Below are positions 15,601-23,154 of a stretch of DNA of 64,000 nucleotides, in pieces. Under the pieces are notes generated by a model. It searched no databases. It saw only the letters and a list, made by a program, of their open reading frames with translations, and was not told the origin of the DNA. Location of the stretch: assembly GCA_017601225.1 (NCBI GenBank), contig JAFNIX010000007.1:49291-113290 (forward strand), written 5' to 3'. This DNA comes from Candidatus Brockarchaeota archaeon (lineage in GTDB: Archaea > Thermoproteota > EX4484-205 > JAAOZP01). The position numbers and the translations under genes are program-made. Within the stretch, counting starts at the first letter, position 1. Each line of letters begins with the position of its first letter.

Positions 15601-17469
15601 CTCCCAGCCGCCGTACTTTAGCTGCTCGTAGAACTCGTCGTCAACCGTTACGGTTTCAGACTGGTTGAGAACCTCCTCCTTGAGGAGCTTAACCTCGTAG
15701 CCCTTCGGTATCTTTCCAGGCTCTAATCCCTTGTCTTCATCGAGTTGGAAAAGCCTCTTAACCTCATCCTCCCTCAATACCCTTTCGCATAGGAATCCTG
15801 GTTTAACGTCGAGAAGCATGTATCTCGCCTCAGGAATCTTCGAAGCCGCCTCCGGGATGCTGCTCGCGTTCTCAAGCTTCAGGGTGAAGCCTTTCGGAGA
15901 AAACGGTATTAGGCTGACCCTGTTAAAATAGTTGGAGACGGGGGAAGGAGCTACGTCAATCCTCATCAGGTAGGGCTTAACGTGCGTCGCAGCCTCATAC
16001 CCTGGGATGAAGACCCTCCTGGTCTCCTCGTATCCCGGAACCTCCACCAGGTATGTTCTCCACTCTTCAGGTGTTACGAGGTTTTCAGTTGAGACGGTGG
16101 TTAACGCTGTGTTGACATGCTTCCCGCCCTCAAGGTCGTGGTAGACCGCGGTAACGTTGACCTTAGCGTAGGGGGACAGGAGCCTTGTTACCACGTTTCC
16201 CTCCCAGCTGTGCCAGACCCTGCCTATGTTAAGCTGCTTCTCCTCAACGTCGCCTGTTACGAATATCTTGACGTCGTTAGCCTCCTGGCCGCCCGTGTTA
16301 ACCAGCGTTATCGAAAGGTTTGCGAACTTAGCTAAGACTTGGGCTCCGAGCTCAACCCTTAGCCTCGGGGCCTCCGGCAGCACGTTTACAACATAGGTTA
16401 CTGTTTTCCCGCCGTTCCAGAACACGATGTCAAGGTTCTTCGGTTCCACGACGGCGAAGTAGATAGTAACCTGGTAAACGCCCGGCCTCTTAGCCCTAAG
16501 GTACAGGTAGGAGACGGGGCATCCTGAGCCATACGGGAAGCCTACTGGAGGAGGAGCCCAGGCTTCAAACGCGTCCTCGTCGGAGAAACTTGCGCCAAGC
16601 AGAACCCTGAAATCCTTAGCCTCCTGGGGATTCCTTATTTGAGCGCTCACCGTTATTACATCCCCCACCTTAACCCTTGTTTGCGAGAGGGAAGTGTCTA
16701 CCACGAGGGGATCGTGGGCTGGAAGCAACACCTTGAACTCGCAAACCTGAGACACTACTGTTTCACGCGTCTCCTCGAAGTGGCCGGGTACAGCGATGAT
16801 GAAGCCTTCGAAGAAGCCTCCTTGAGCAACGTTGGGGAAGAGCCCGATGCTTATTCTAGCAGTCTTGTTGAACGCTTCACCGGTCTTCAGATCCATGAAG
16901 GTTAGGGTGTAGGCGTCGGGGTCGACGGCTCTAACTAGGTAGGTTCTCCTCTTAGGATACCTGTGGAGCACGTGGAGGAGGCTTGTCCCGTTGCTCTCGT
17001 ACTTCACTGAGCCCGCGTCAACATCTCTCCCTTGAACATCAACCACCCTGCAGGGTATCTCTACCGATACGCTTCCATCGTCGTGTTGAACGACTCGAGC
17101 CCTACCGTACTCCGGGATTATCGTGTAGTTCTTAAGCTCGTAGCTTACCCGTGCCGGCAGCCTCAGAGTATCGTTGGCATAGATTATTGCTCGGCGAACC
17201 TCATCCGTCGAGCTGCCTGTAGAGATTAGTTGGGCTGTGAAAAGCCAGAGCCTCTTGGCGAGCTCAACCGGGAATCCTTCCGGTATAATGAAATTCGCTT
17301 CAGTTATTGAGCCGCTCGGTATTCCTCCCTTCTCAAGCTCCTCCTCCGTCTCCCTTAGGGCAGTTGACACATCCTTATCCTCCCCGTGCGCCCTAAGGAG
17401 AAACGTGGCTTCGAAGTGCGAGGCTAATATGAGGATTGAGATGATTATGGCCACTGCCTTCTTACTCAT
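12634..17469 (-). CDS. Giant secreted protein with C-terminal PD-(D/E)XK nuclease-like domain
   Basis: 1611 residues. Signal sequence 1-28; beta-rich N-glycosylation-type ectodomain about 60-745 with CARDB/Ig-like stretches (VVDTSLSQTRVKVGDVITV; LRVELGAQVLAKFANLSITL); hydrophobic hairpin about 760-808; alpha-helical region about 815-1120; an AbrB-like strand-helix stretch about 1140-1200 (VPRALREKHGLKGGETIKL); C-terminal domain about 1478-1611 with GEWLVIEH and VDIVETDKVVEVKYW, giving D1514, E1523 and K1525 of a restriction-endonuclease-like active site. A long export scaffold with a small nuclease at the very end is the plan of polymorphic toxins. It is the last gene of a five-gene operon, 2 nt after its neighbour. 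The nuclease call rests on motifs. Confidence 0.75.
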   Translation of the reverse strand: MSKKAVAIIISILILASHFEATFLLRAHGEDKDVSTALRETEEELEKGGIPSGSITEANFIIPEGFPVELAKRLWLFTAQLISTGSSTDEVRRAIIYANDTLRLPARVSYELKNYTIIPEYGRARVVQHDDGSVSVEIPCRVVDVQGRDVDAGSVKYESNGTSLLHVLHRYPKRRTYLVRAVDPDAYTLTFMDLKTGEAFNKTARISIGLFPNVAQGGFFEGFIIAVPGHFEETRETVVSQVCEFKVLLPAHDPLVVDTSLSQTRVKVGDVITVSAQIRNPQEAKDFRVLLGASFSDEDAFEAWAPPPVGFPYGSGCPVSYLYLRAKRPGVYQVTIYFAVVEPKNLDIVFWNGGKTVTYVVNVLPEAPRLRVELGAQVLAKFANLSITLVNTGGQEANDVKIFVTGDVEEKQLNIGRVWHSWEGNVVTRLLSPYAKVNVTAVYHDLEGGKHVNTALTTVSTENLVTPEEWRTYLVEVPGYEETRRVFIPGYEAATHVKPYLMRIDVAPSPVSNYFNRVSLIPFSPKGFTLKLENASSIPEAASKIPEARYMLLDVKPGFLCERVLREDEVKRLFQLDEDKGLEPGKIPKGYEVKLLKEEVLNQSETVTVDDEFYEQLKYGGWEDNDYKYEDTGVEKWDLNKASASVPHGKTIELIYRPLSCRGELVKGVLVRNYAYRETCYRLEIIQEPAVEALPENVMLSIPAYGSTPLNIVQLSSTYSPILIRLKHGDRVVAFLWIRAGGMVSGFWKGFWDGVNEKLPGILVTTTIMVLLAAPTGGGSLLACVKKLLASGLIPALMISGAALNAGEFLEAHAAYVKMDEAAEMLDGFSQRAAYAGYVSTYAFLQGLKNSVKEKQGFIVESTALDLIGDVAVRDILVALGKEDATEYEKGRAVGRLVGAAASFASYTSIRYKLFSEGPKLLSWRGKIKEYVKGVYSWVTPPIWDLGVLAGRLTAGEIAAFLAFSEHNPCLKENLEDYLNRVREDEESLSVLLKSLKYSDEYLSKALDVSSSLRLSEEAFLSLLRIYGETFRKLREQDLDAFLENIRKIGSRSRECADGLLRRIYWIEDDALEKVIELTGKINELDENGLKAIRVILEDPALTERFLLEPEIAFKTLSKLQGANYYELIDGRMDVSGRIYLGRYIEAGRYRVIAEVKTGDGIEKIDWSMETMGCDYAYVPRALREKHGLKGGETIKLRIVNYMPELYFPKSFADNIFMLDFAKNSLKIGGEEIAESRFNPDEMLRDTHKGFAITVETGLRSVTGVGNPLILRFYEDGSVSLVSRSVDGDSVDNIDAILLKNTFEGLVLKEGGVERTVRLEEGEIRYLELESHGHRYVFPVKTLSYQEGKDYRIFVEARGEKNTALLTYLKIIFGCDTVEKIQEEMKNGRLKLVAMLEGKMETTTRSPRLEVTNEGLNILSIGFYSPKLEPKITFEEACNHLRRIGMKDEELINKVVERYIELIGYGAEEVESRVGDDRNYLGDYGEWLVIEHDAPKVTGIQYVVYIGGKPRRVDIVETDKVVEVKYWRNEDSYKTWFNNPIAFNDLVNDLRGDKYVMEQNGLRKVCLVFCKKVLDDATFNGYMQKLRDALGGDTSWLETFNGFEEYKSKYP

Positions 17470-17471
17470 TT

Positions 17472-18623
17472 TTATTCAGCCTCTCCATCTCTTCGAAGCC
17501 GGGCCAGCGAGGTTTTCCTCCTCAGGAGGAGGATAGAGAGGAGGACTGTGGAGACCCCTAGGAGTATTGTTAAGAGCCTCGTTGCGTGAAGCTCCCGGGC
17601 TAGCCTTTCAGCCTCCTCAGCCTTTTTCAGCCATTTTCCCTCAGAGACCTCAAGCGAAGCCTTCAGGACTGTTGCATCAGCCTCCCTGTTTTCAACCATG
17701 CTTCTCAAAGCCTCCTGCTCCAGCCTGGAGCTGTTGAGCACAGTCTTCAGGAGCCTGTTCTCCTCCATCAGCTTAAGATGTTTCGAGAAGAGTTTTTCGC
17801 TGAGCCCTATGGCTAGGGTTATGGTCGAGTTTAACGCTTTAACGCTCAGCACGAGCCCAGCTGGCTGCGTGAGGCCAGAGAGCTCTGTCCATGGGACAGT
17901 CACCATATAGGATTTCTCTTCAAGCGTCACCTTACAGTCTTCAATCGCTGAGCCTGTTTGCAGAACCGCTTTAACCTCCGTAGCATTGCTCGGAGAAACC
18001 ACTTTAAAAACTAGCCCGAGGCCTTCTTCCCCAGCGGAAATTGATTCCACAATTATCTCGGCGAAACAGGCTGCTTCCTCCCCCTCAGCCCTCACCATCG
18101 CGCTCCCTGCTTCACACCTGCTCATTCTACCCGCATAGCAGTCTATGAGAAAGCTTCTCCCGGAAGCGGTGTCCTCGTCGACAGCTATCCAGAGCTGTGT
18201 CCCGTTTGGCTCAAGCATCGGGTAGACGCAGACGTAGAAGTCACCTGTTACGATCATGCTTGGCAAGGGTATTTTAGCCCAATTTAGCGTAGCATTCTTG
18301 AAATATTCGGAAACCGGTAGAGAGGCCCTGAAGATTACGTTCAGTTCTTCATCCCTAACCTCAACTATGAAGGGTTTTCCACCCCTGTCTATTATGAAGC
18401 CGTAGATCAGTATAGCGGTTATCTTCCATCTTGAAGCAGGAGGACTAAAACTAACAGCCATGCCATTGGGATAGTAGTCACTCCAGAATCCTTCGGCTCC
18501 ACCGTCATCATAAGCCAGCTCGATGCTCGCGGCGGACGTGTTGACAAATCGGGCTGCTGAAAGGATTAAGATGAGGATTAGCCCAGCCTTCGCGAAGCCC
18601 TGGAGGGGAAGAAGGCTACTCAA
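17472..18623 (-). CDS. Secreted, membrane-anchored protein with coiled-coil stalk
   Basis: 383 residues, no recognised family. Signal sequence about 1-32, an extracellular beta-sandwich-like domain about 33-275 with many Asn glycosylation sites, a coiled coil about 285-345 (KLMEENRLLKTVLNSSRLEQE, then EEAERLARELHA), one membrane helix about 346-366 and a basic tail (RRKTSLARLRRD). The TTG start at 18623 follows a purine-rich GGAG/GGGGGG stretch. It lies between the RadB-like ATPase gene (13 nt) and the giant nuclease gene (2 nt), so it may be the surface anchor or docking protein for that product. Confidence 0.7.
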   Translation of the reverse strand: MSSLLPLQGFAKAGLILILILSAARFVNTSAASIELAYDDGGAEGFWSDYYPNGMAVSFSPPASRWKITAILIYGFIIDRGGKPFIVEVRDEELNVIFRASLPVSEYFKNATLNWAKIPLPSMIVTGDFYVCVYPMLEPNGTQLWIAVDEDTASGRSFLIDCYAGRMSRCEAGSAMVRAEGEEAACFAEIIVESISAGEEGLGLVFKVVSPSNATEVKAVLQTGSAIEDCKVTLEEKSYMVTVPWTELSGLTQPAGLVLSVKALNSTITLAIGLSEKLFSKHLKLMEENRLLKTVLNSSRLEQEALRSMVENREADATVLKASLEVSEGKWLKKAEEAERLARELHATRLLTILLGVSTVLLSILLLRRKTSLARLRRDGEAE

Positions 18624-18636
18624 ACAACCGTCCCCC

Positions 18637-19500
18637 CTACTCCTTCAGGATTTTCTTCTTAATCATCTCGGCGACTGGCGCCGGGTTAACATCCTTGTAG
18701 GGCTCTATGCCCGCCTCCGTGATCCTGACTAGGCAGCAGGTCATGGATGGTTTTGAAAGCGATTTCTCCAGGATCACCGCCTTAACATCCTCGCCCAGGC
18801 TTGTAGACACCATTCTGAGAATGCTCTTGCTCATGTAGACTAGGTGCTGCCCGCCAATCACGTCGAACTCCCTGGCGCCGAAGCCGGCTTCAGGGTCTAT
18901 TGGGAAACTCTTCTTATCAATGTGTTCCGCCACCTCCTTCTTAGACTTCTCTTGAAAACTCCTTGCGGCTTCGCTTCTCCGCCAGCTCGTTATTAAGAGG
19001 AGCGACTCGTAGCCCGTCGCCATTCCCACGAGAGTGTTGACTTCCAGCGAGAGCTTGCCTTGAAGAATCCTCGCCGTGGAGGCTAAGCGTTGAATAGGCG
19101 TGTTCAACAGCTGCGCGTGATAATGGGGAACCAGCGAGTCGACGATTATTAGCACGGGGACCCAGTCGTTCTTATCCACCTCTCTAGGTATTGTCTCGAT
19201 TATAGCCTTATGCTGCTCGAAGAGGCCGCTGGCCTGGTACATTTTGATCCTTGTCAGCGCTTCCTCCCTGATGCCCCTCTTCAAGCATATTGTCTTCAAC
19301 CGGTCGGGGTCCCACTCCTCTGTCTTCACAACTATCACCACATCGTTCTCCCTACAGTTCTTCAAAGCCTCAGCCACCAGGGTTAGGGAAATCGTGGTCT
19401 TTCCTGTTCCAGGGCTCCCGTAAACCAGGTTTGAAACACCTGTTGGAAGGCCTCCGGTCAGCTCGTCCAGCTGCTTAATACCGCTGCTCAGCTTCCTCAT
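18637..19500 (-). CDS. RadB/KaiC-like RecA-fold ATPase
   Basis: 287 residues. Walker A is GSPGTGKTT (about 29-37) in the context GIKQLDELTGGLPTGVSNLVYG; Walker B is VLIIVDSLVPHYH. The C-terminal part carries the RadA/RadB-like end (GGQHLVYMSKSILRM). It is the only member of this operon with an intact P-loop, so it is the probable energy source. It lacks the RadA N-terminal helix-hairpin-helix domain. The start overlaps the preceding stop by 4 nt (ATGA). It could act in DNA handling or, like KaiC/FlaH-type proteins, as a regulatory ATPase of a membrane machine. Confidence 0.8.
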   Translation of the reverse strand: MRKLSSGIKQLDELTGGLPTGVSNLVYGSPGTGKTTISLTLVAEALKNCRENDVVIVVKTEEWDPDRLKTICLKRGIREEALTRIKMYQASGLFEQHKAIIETIPREVDKNDWVPVLIIVDSLVPHYHAQLLNTPIQRLASTARILQGKLSLEVNTLVGMATGYESLLLITSWRRSEAARSFQEKSKKEVAEHIDKKSFPIDPEAGFGAREFDVIGGQHLVYMSKSILRMVSTSLGEDVKAVILEKSLSKPSMTCCLVRITEAGIEPYKDVNPAPVAEMIKKKILKE

Positions 19501-20726
19501 CCTGGTCTCCCCTCCGTGAGAATCAAGAGTTGTCTCTCCCCCTCCTGAACCTGTTTCAGATAGCCCTGTCTCATGAGCGCAGCAAGGGCCCTGAGCCCCT
19601 CCGCGCCCAGCGAGGCCCTCGCCTCCTCTATGAACTCGTTCAAGCCGGCTTTTCCACCAAGCTCCTTCAGCATTCCGATTATCCTGGCTCCAGCCTCATA
19701 GAGCTCGCCGAGCCCCTCCCTAAGCTCTTCGTCAGGGCTCAAGGCTTTCAAGTCTGGCTTACGGGCTTCCCTCTCCTTCTCGCTAAGGGGCTTGAGAAAC
19801 ATGTTTAAGGGAGCATCTGTGAAACCGTACTCCCCATTCTTACTGAGGATAAGCATGAAGCTGCTTGGAGCATCCTTCTCGAGTACGGGACCAGTTCTCC
19901 ACGGGTTGGCGGCGTTAGAGGGAGGTGAGAAGGCTATTGAATCAAGGTTCTCCAAAACCCTTTCGGAGACCTGCGACAGGTTTTTCTCAGCGAATATTAT
20001 CGAATAGCCTTTCCTCTCCAACTCTCCAATTAAGGATTCTTCAACGAATAGCTTCGCATTGTCAAGCCTCCTGTTTCTCGGCCATATCAGGCTCGGATAG
20101 CTTACGATTACAAGCGTCCTATGCCTTGGTTTAAGCTGGGTAAGCTTCGCCAATATGAGAAGCGTTGCGAAAGCCTTGTGCGAAGCAACTGTAAACCCGG
20201 AGAGGTTGAAGACCATGCTCGACTCCAAGGCATCGCTGAACTCTACTGCTTCCCTTCTGCCGAAGGCCTGCCTCAGGGTTCCGAAGGTGAATGGTTCGAG
20301 AGGAGTGTAAACCGATAGCCCGCCCTCCGGGGCTTCGAAGTCAAGCCTTGAAGCAACCTCAGGTATCGTGGTTTCCGATGACCTTAACACATCGTCCAGG
20401 AGTGTTTTCGCCACAATGCTCTTCATGTTGAAAGCTCCAAGGCAATAGTCAATTATCTCCACAACCGATTCGACATACTGCTCAACCCTTTCACGATTCG
20501 GAGGCTTAATCGGGTTTAAGCCATGTTTCACGACATCATAGTATCTCGTCGCACCTATTCTTGCCACGCAGCTGAACTCATCGTTTAAGTCAAGGAGGAT
20601 TACCTTCGCGTCCCTAAACACTTCTTGAAGCAGGTATACTAGAGCAGCCTTGAAATTGCTGCCGGCTACGCCTATTCTCACAGACGCCTCCAGCAAACCT
20701 AGGCTCTGCTCAGGCTTAACCCTCAT
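19497..20726 (-). CDS. Degenerate HerA/VirB4-like protein
   Basis: 409 residues resembling the HerA-FtsK-VirB4 class but without catalytic residues. GVAGSNFKAALVYLLQEV occupies the Walker A place without the GKS/T; VILLDLNDEFS corresponds to the HerA segment after the P-loop; TLVIVSYPSLI stands for Walker B without its acidic pair; and FAEKNLSQV resembles the TQNLSQ sensor of VirB4/HerA proteins. The last 80 residues look like a winged helix. It is probably an inactive scaffold working with the RadB-like ATPase. Overlaps of 4 nt on both sides show translational coupling. The family placement is moderate confidence. Confidence 0.6.
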   Translation of the reverse strand: MRVKPEQSLGLLEASVRIGVAGSNFKAALVYLLQEVFRDAKVILLDLNDEFSCVARIGATRYYDVVKHGLNPIKPPNRERVEQYVESVVEIIDYCLGAFNMKSIVAKTLLDDVLRSSETTIPEVASRLDFEAPEGGLSVYTPLEPFTFGTLRQAFGRREAVEFSDALESSMVFNLSGFTVASHKAFATLLILAKLTQLKPRHRTLVIVSYPSLIWPRNRRLDNAKLFVEESLIGELERKGYSIIFAEKNLSQVSERVLENLDSIAFSPPSNAANPWRTGPVLEKDAPSSFMLILSKNGEYGFTDAPLNMFLKPLSEKEREARKPDLKALSPDEELREGLGELYEAGARIIGMLKELGGKAGLNEFIEEARASLGAEGLRALAALMRQGYLKQVQEGERQLLILTEGRPG

Positions 20727-22078
20727 TTCAGCACCCTCACCCCCTGTTTGGAAACTAGGACAGTCCTCTTCTCGAACGCAAGCCCCCTGGCTGGTAGGAA
20801 CGATTCAACATGCTCCTTTCTGCAGCCCATGAGGATGACGTTGTCCGCTTCAAAGCCTGAGCATACCCTTGGCTTCTTCAGCGTCAGTATCTCAATCGGG
20901 GCGTTCGCACCAAGGTTTCGAGCATGGCCTCTAAACCAGATGGCGGCTACTGGTTTAGACAAGGGTTTCTTAAGCAGGGCTTCACCAGAGGGCTCGTCGG
21001 CGAAGACTACTTCCATCCCACCGTTACACCTGTAGGTTTCAACGGGCTTCTTACGCAGCCTGCTCCCGGTAGGCCTGAAACCCTTCTCAACCAGCCTCCT
21101 CTTCACCTCATCCCCAGTCCTCCCCTTAACGTCAACTATGATGATCATCGTGTTCCTCCTCAACTGCGAGAGGCATAGCTGGAGGGCAAGGTCCTCCGCG
21201 CCCTTCTCCTCACCGACTATTAGCAGCCTCCCCGCTAGCCGACTAGGGTTTAGATCAAGCAGCTCCGGGGCAGGGTTTACGTATGGCTTCAGAGACAACC
21301 ATTCTTCCAAGGCTTGCCGTATATCCTGCCCGGAGCCTGGGCCTGCTTCAATCAGAGTCTTCTTAAACTCCTCAAGAGCCTGAGGATTATCGGAGGCGAC
21401 TTCAACCTTCATTAACCCCATGCTGGGCTTAGCCTCGCAGAGTATAGCGGTATTACTCGGTAAGCTCTTACCGACGGTCTCTACGAAAGAAGACAGGCTT
21501 CCCTTGAACTTAAGCGTCTGGCGATGCTCAAAGGACTCTATAAAGGCGTCTTCAGGGAGCCTCATGCGGAGCCTCGCCCTCCCCCTTAAGACCCTTAGTA
21601 AACCGCCTAGGCTAAACCCGTGGAGGAAAGCAACTCTAGGGACTGGTGCAAGGGACAGGAGGATCGCGTGGTCTTCAGGTATGATATGCTCCTCTTCGCA
21701 CACTATCCTTAGCCTGCTTAGCCTAATCTTAGAATTCGGGGATTCGCGCGTAAAGAGGATGAGGCATAGGAACGCCGCTATGAAACCTATTTGATTATAA
21801 TACTTGATGTGGAAGAGGGCTGATAAGAGTGCTGCCACCAGCCAGATCAGCAGGAAGGAGAATCCTCTTTTAAAGGCCGTTCTAAAACTTTCCTTAAAGT
21901 ACTTTCTCGGAAGCAAAAGGGATATTGTTAAGAACGCCATCACCGCTATGGCGATTAGGCTCGTTAAGCCTCCGAGGTCTAAGCTGAGGAAGTGTCCAAT
22001 AGAATCTAAAAGGCTCTTAACCAGGCTTCCTGACAGAAGTATTGCACCAAGCTTCAGGACGGTCTTAACGATGCTCAT
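20723..22078 (-). CDS. Four-helix membrane protein with degenerate VirD4/HerA-like cytoplasmic domain
   Basis: 451 residues, first gene of the operon. About four membrane helices in residues 1-125, then a cytoplasmic domain. At about 285-330 a P-loop-like LLIVGEEKGAEDLALQLCLSQ is followed by MIIIVDVKGRTGDEV, the spacing and DxKG pattern of VirD4/TraG coupling proteins, but the GKS/T is missing. Membrane helices plus such a core is the coupling-protein plan. I infer a membrane platform for export. A palindrome and TATA element lie directly upstream. Remote homology only. Confidence 0.55.
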   Translation of the reverse strand: MSIVKTVLKLGAILLSGSLVKSLLDSIGHFLSLDLGGLTSLIAIAVMAFLTISLLLPRKYFKESFRTAFKRGFSFLLIWLVAALLSALFHIKYYNQIGFIAAFLCLILFTRESPNSKIRLSRLRIVCEEEHIIPEDHAILLSLAPVPRVAFLHGFSLGGLLRVLRGRARLRMRLPEDAFIESFEHRQTLKFKGSLSSFVETVGKSLPSNTAILCEAKPSMGLMKVEVASDNPQALEEFKKTLIEAGPGSGQDIRQALEEWLSLKPYVNPAPELLDLNPSRLAGRLLIVGEEKGAEDLALQLCLSQLRRNTMIIIVDVKGRTGDEVKRRLVEKGFRPTGSRLRKKPVETYRCNGGMEVVFADEPSGEALLKKPLSKPVAAIWFRGHARNLGANAPIEILTLKKPRVCSGFEADNVILMGCRKEHVESFLPARGLAFEKRTVLVSKQGVRVLK

Positions 22079-22107
22079 TCTCCATCACGTATAGAAGTAT
22101 TGTGAAA

Positions 22108-22150
22108 CGTATATTTATAACATGAGGTAAGCGAAAATTTCCGCTTACCT
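22108..22150 (-). promoter_or_regulatory. Operon promoter with AGGTAAGCG inverted repeat
   Basis: On the minus strand a TATA box (ttataaatat) lies at about 22110-22120, 32-42 nt before the 22078 start. Directly upstream is a perfect 9-8-9 inverted repeat, AGGTAAGCG at 22125-22133 and CGCTTACCT at 22142-22150. Its half-site recurs in the array at 22302-22351. It is the probable operator of the nuclease operon. Confidence 0.65.
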
Positions 22151-22301
22151 TTGGTCAAAAATTTACCAACGGAAGATTTATATCCACCGTTCTCAGCCAG
22201 CTCGGGGAGCGGCGTTTAAGCACGAATTCTCCGGAGAAATCAGGCTGTAGAGGCCACTAAAAGCGTCGACACGCATCATGATGACACGTTGGAATTTTTC
22301 A

Positions 22302-22351
22302 CTTACCAGCAGGTAAACATTCGCTTACCCCAGGTAAACGTCTGTTTACCT
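22302..22351 (+). promoter_or_regulatory. Array of alternating GGTAARC half-sites with 21-bp period
   Basis: Half-sites alternate in orientation: CTTACC 22302, GGTAAAC 22312, CTTACC 22324, GGTAAAC 22333 and GTTTACC 22344. Like-oriented sites repeat every 21 bp, two helical turns. AGGTAAAC-gtct-GTTTACC at 22332-22350 is nearly perfectly symmetric. A TATA-like ttttatag follows at about 22361. These look like cooperative sites for the winged-helix protein encoded at 22442. Confidence 0.65.
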
Positions 22352-22441
22352 TATTCGGCATTTTATAGTAAAACTGCTTTGGTTTCAAATCCTCACCCCC
22401 TTTCTCCTTAAATCCTTAAAAGGCTTGGGCACTTTTTAGAG

Positions 22442-22984
22442 ATGTTGCCAAACGAAGGCGAGAAAATCGAATTTGAGCCGGAGAGGCTCAACATGATAAA
22501 GGCTGCAGCTGAACCCCACAGGATGAGAATATTGGTAGCACTGCTGGAGAAAGAGGGCACTATTACATCGCTATCCAAATCCCTCAATTATTCCAAACAG
22601 CTCCTAATCCACCACCTGGGGGTTCTTGAGAAGAACCGGCTTGTTTTGAAGAGAAGGGTTGAGAACGCTGAGGTCTACAGTATCAGTGAAGCCGCCAAGA
22701 TTATAGTTTCAGAGGTCTTGAAAATCCATTCAAGAATGGAGGAGGTGGAGAGCCCTAGGGTGGCCGCGGGCGCTGAGACGCGCGTGGTTACCGAGCCGGC
22801 TCTTAGAAGGACAGACTCCTTCTTGAAACTCATGCCCCTAATCATCGGAGTATCCGTAGCACTATTCGCATCCGTCAGAGGGGTTCTGGAGGGGCAGCCC
22901 CTGTGGATCCTCAGCGGAACCCTTGTCGGCGTCTGCCTCTACGTGATCGTTTCAAAGCTCATCCGGCACGCTTTAACCTCATAG
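22442..22984 (+). CDS. ArsR-like winged-helix regulator with two C-terminal membrane helices
   Basis: 180 residues. Residues 15-95 form an ArsR-type winged helix (AAEPHRMRILVALLEKEGTITSLSKSL, QLLIHHLGVLEKNRLVLKRR). After a linker, two hydrophobic helices (about 125-145 and 150-172) anchor the protein in the membrane. Membrane-bound regulators of this design are known in archaea, but no ligand domain is visible here. It is divergent from the nuclease operon with repeated half-sites between the two genes, so it is the likely regulator of that operon. Confidence 0.8.
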   Translation: MLPNEGEKIEFEPERLNMIKAAAEPHRMRILVALLEKEGTITSLSKSLNYSKQLLIHHLGVLEKNRLVLKRRVENAEVYSISEAAKIIVSEVLKIHSRMEEVESPRVAAGAETRVVTEPALRRTDSFLKLMPLIIGVSVALFASVRGVLEGQPLWILSGTLVGVCLYVIVSKLIRHALTS

Positions 22985-23154
22985 CTATGGATAACGCGGG
23001 AGGAACAGGTTAACACGTTTTAACTTAAGCCGGAAGCTTCTTACACGCTTCCTCAATATATTCTTAAAAAGAATTTCTCGTCATCGTCAAAGAATAATGG
23101 CAAGTTTTTTAAATTTGTACGCAAAGTGTTTTCCCACGAGCTAAGAGGATTAAA

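Noticed and set aside
22278..22284. ATGATGA, a possible C box of a C/D guide RNA
   Set aside because: No D box CTGA or C'/D' pair occurs at suitable distance.
22302..22351. Short repeats resembling a mini CRISPR array
   Set aside because: Units are 6-8 bp in alternating orientation with 21-bp period and no unique spacers of CRISPR size; they fit operator half-sites.
22378..22396. T-arm-like ggtttcaaatcc suggesting a tRNA
   Set aside because: The flanking bases do not pair as a T stem and no acceptor, D or anticodon arm is found around it.
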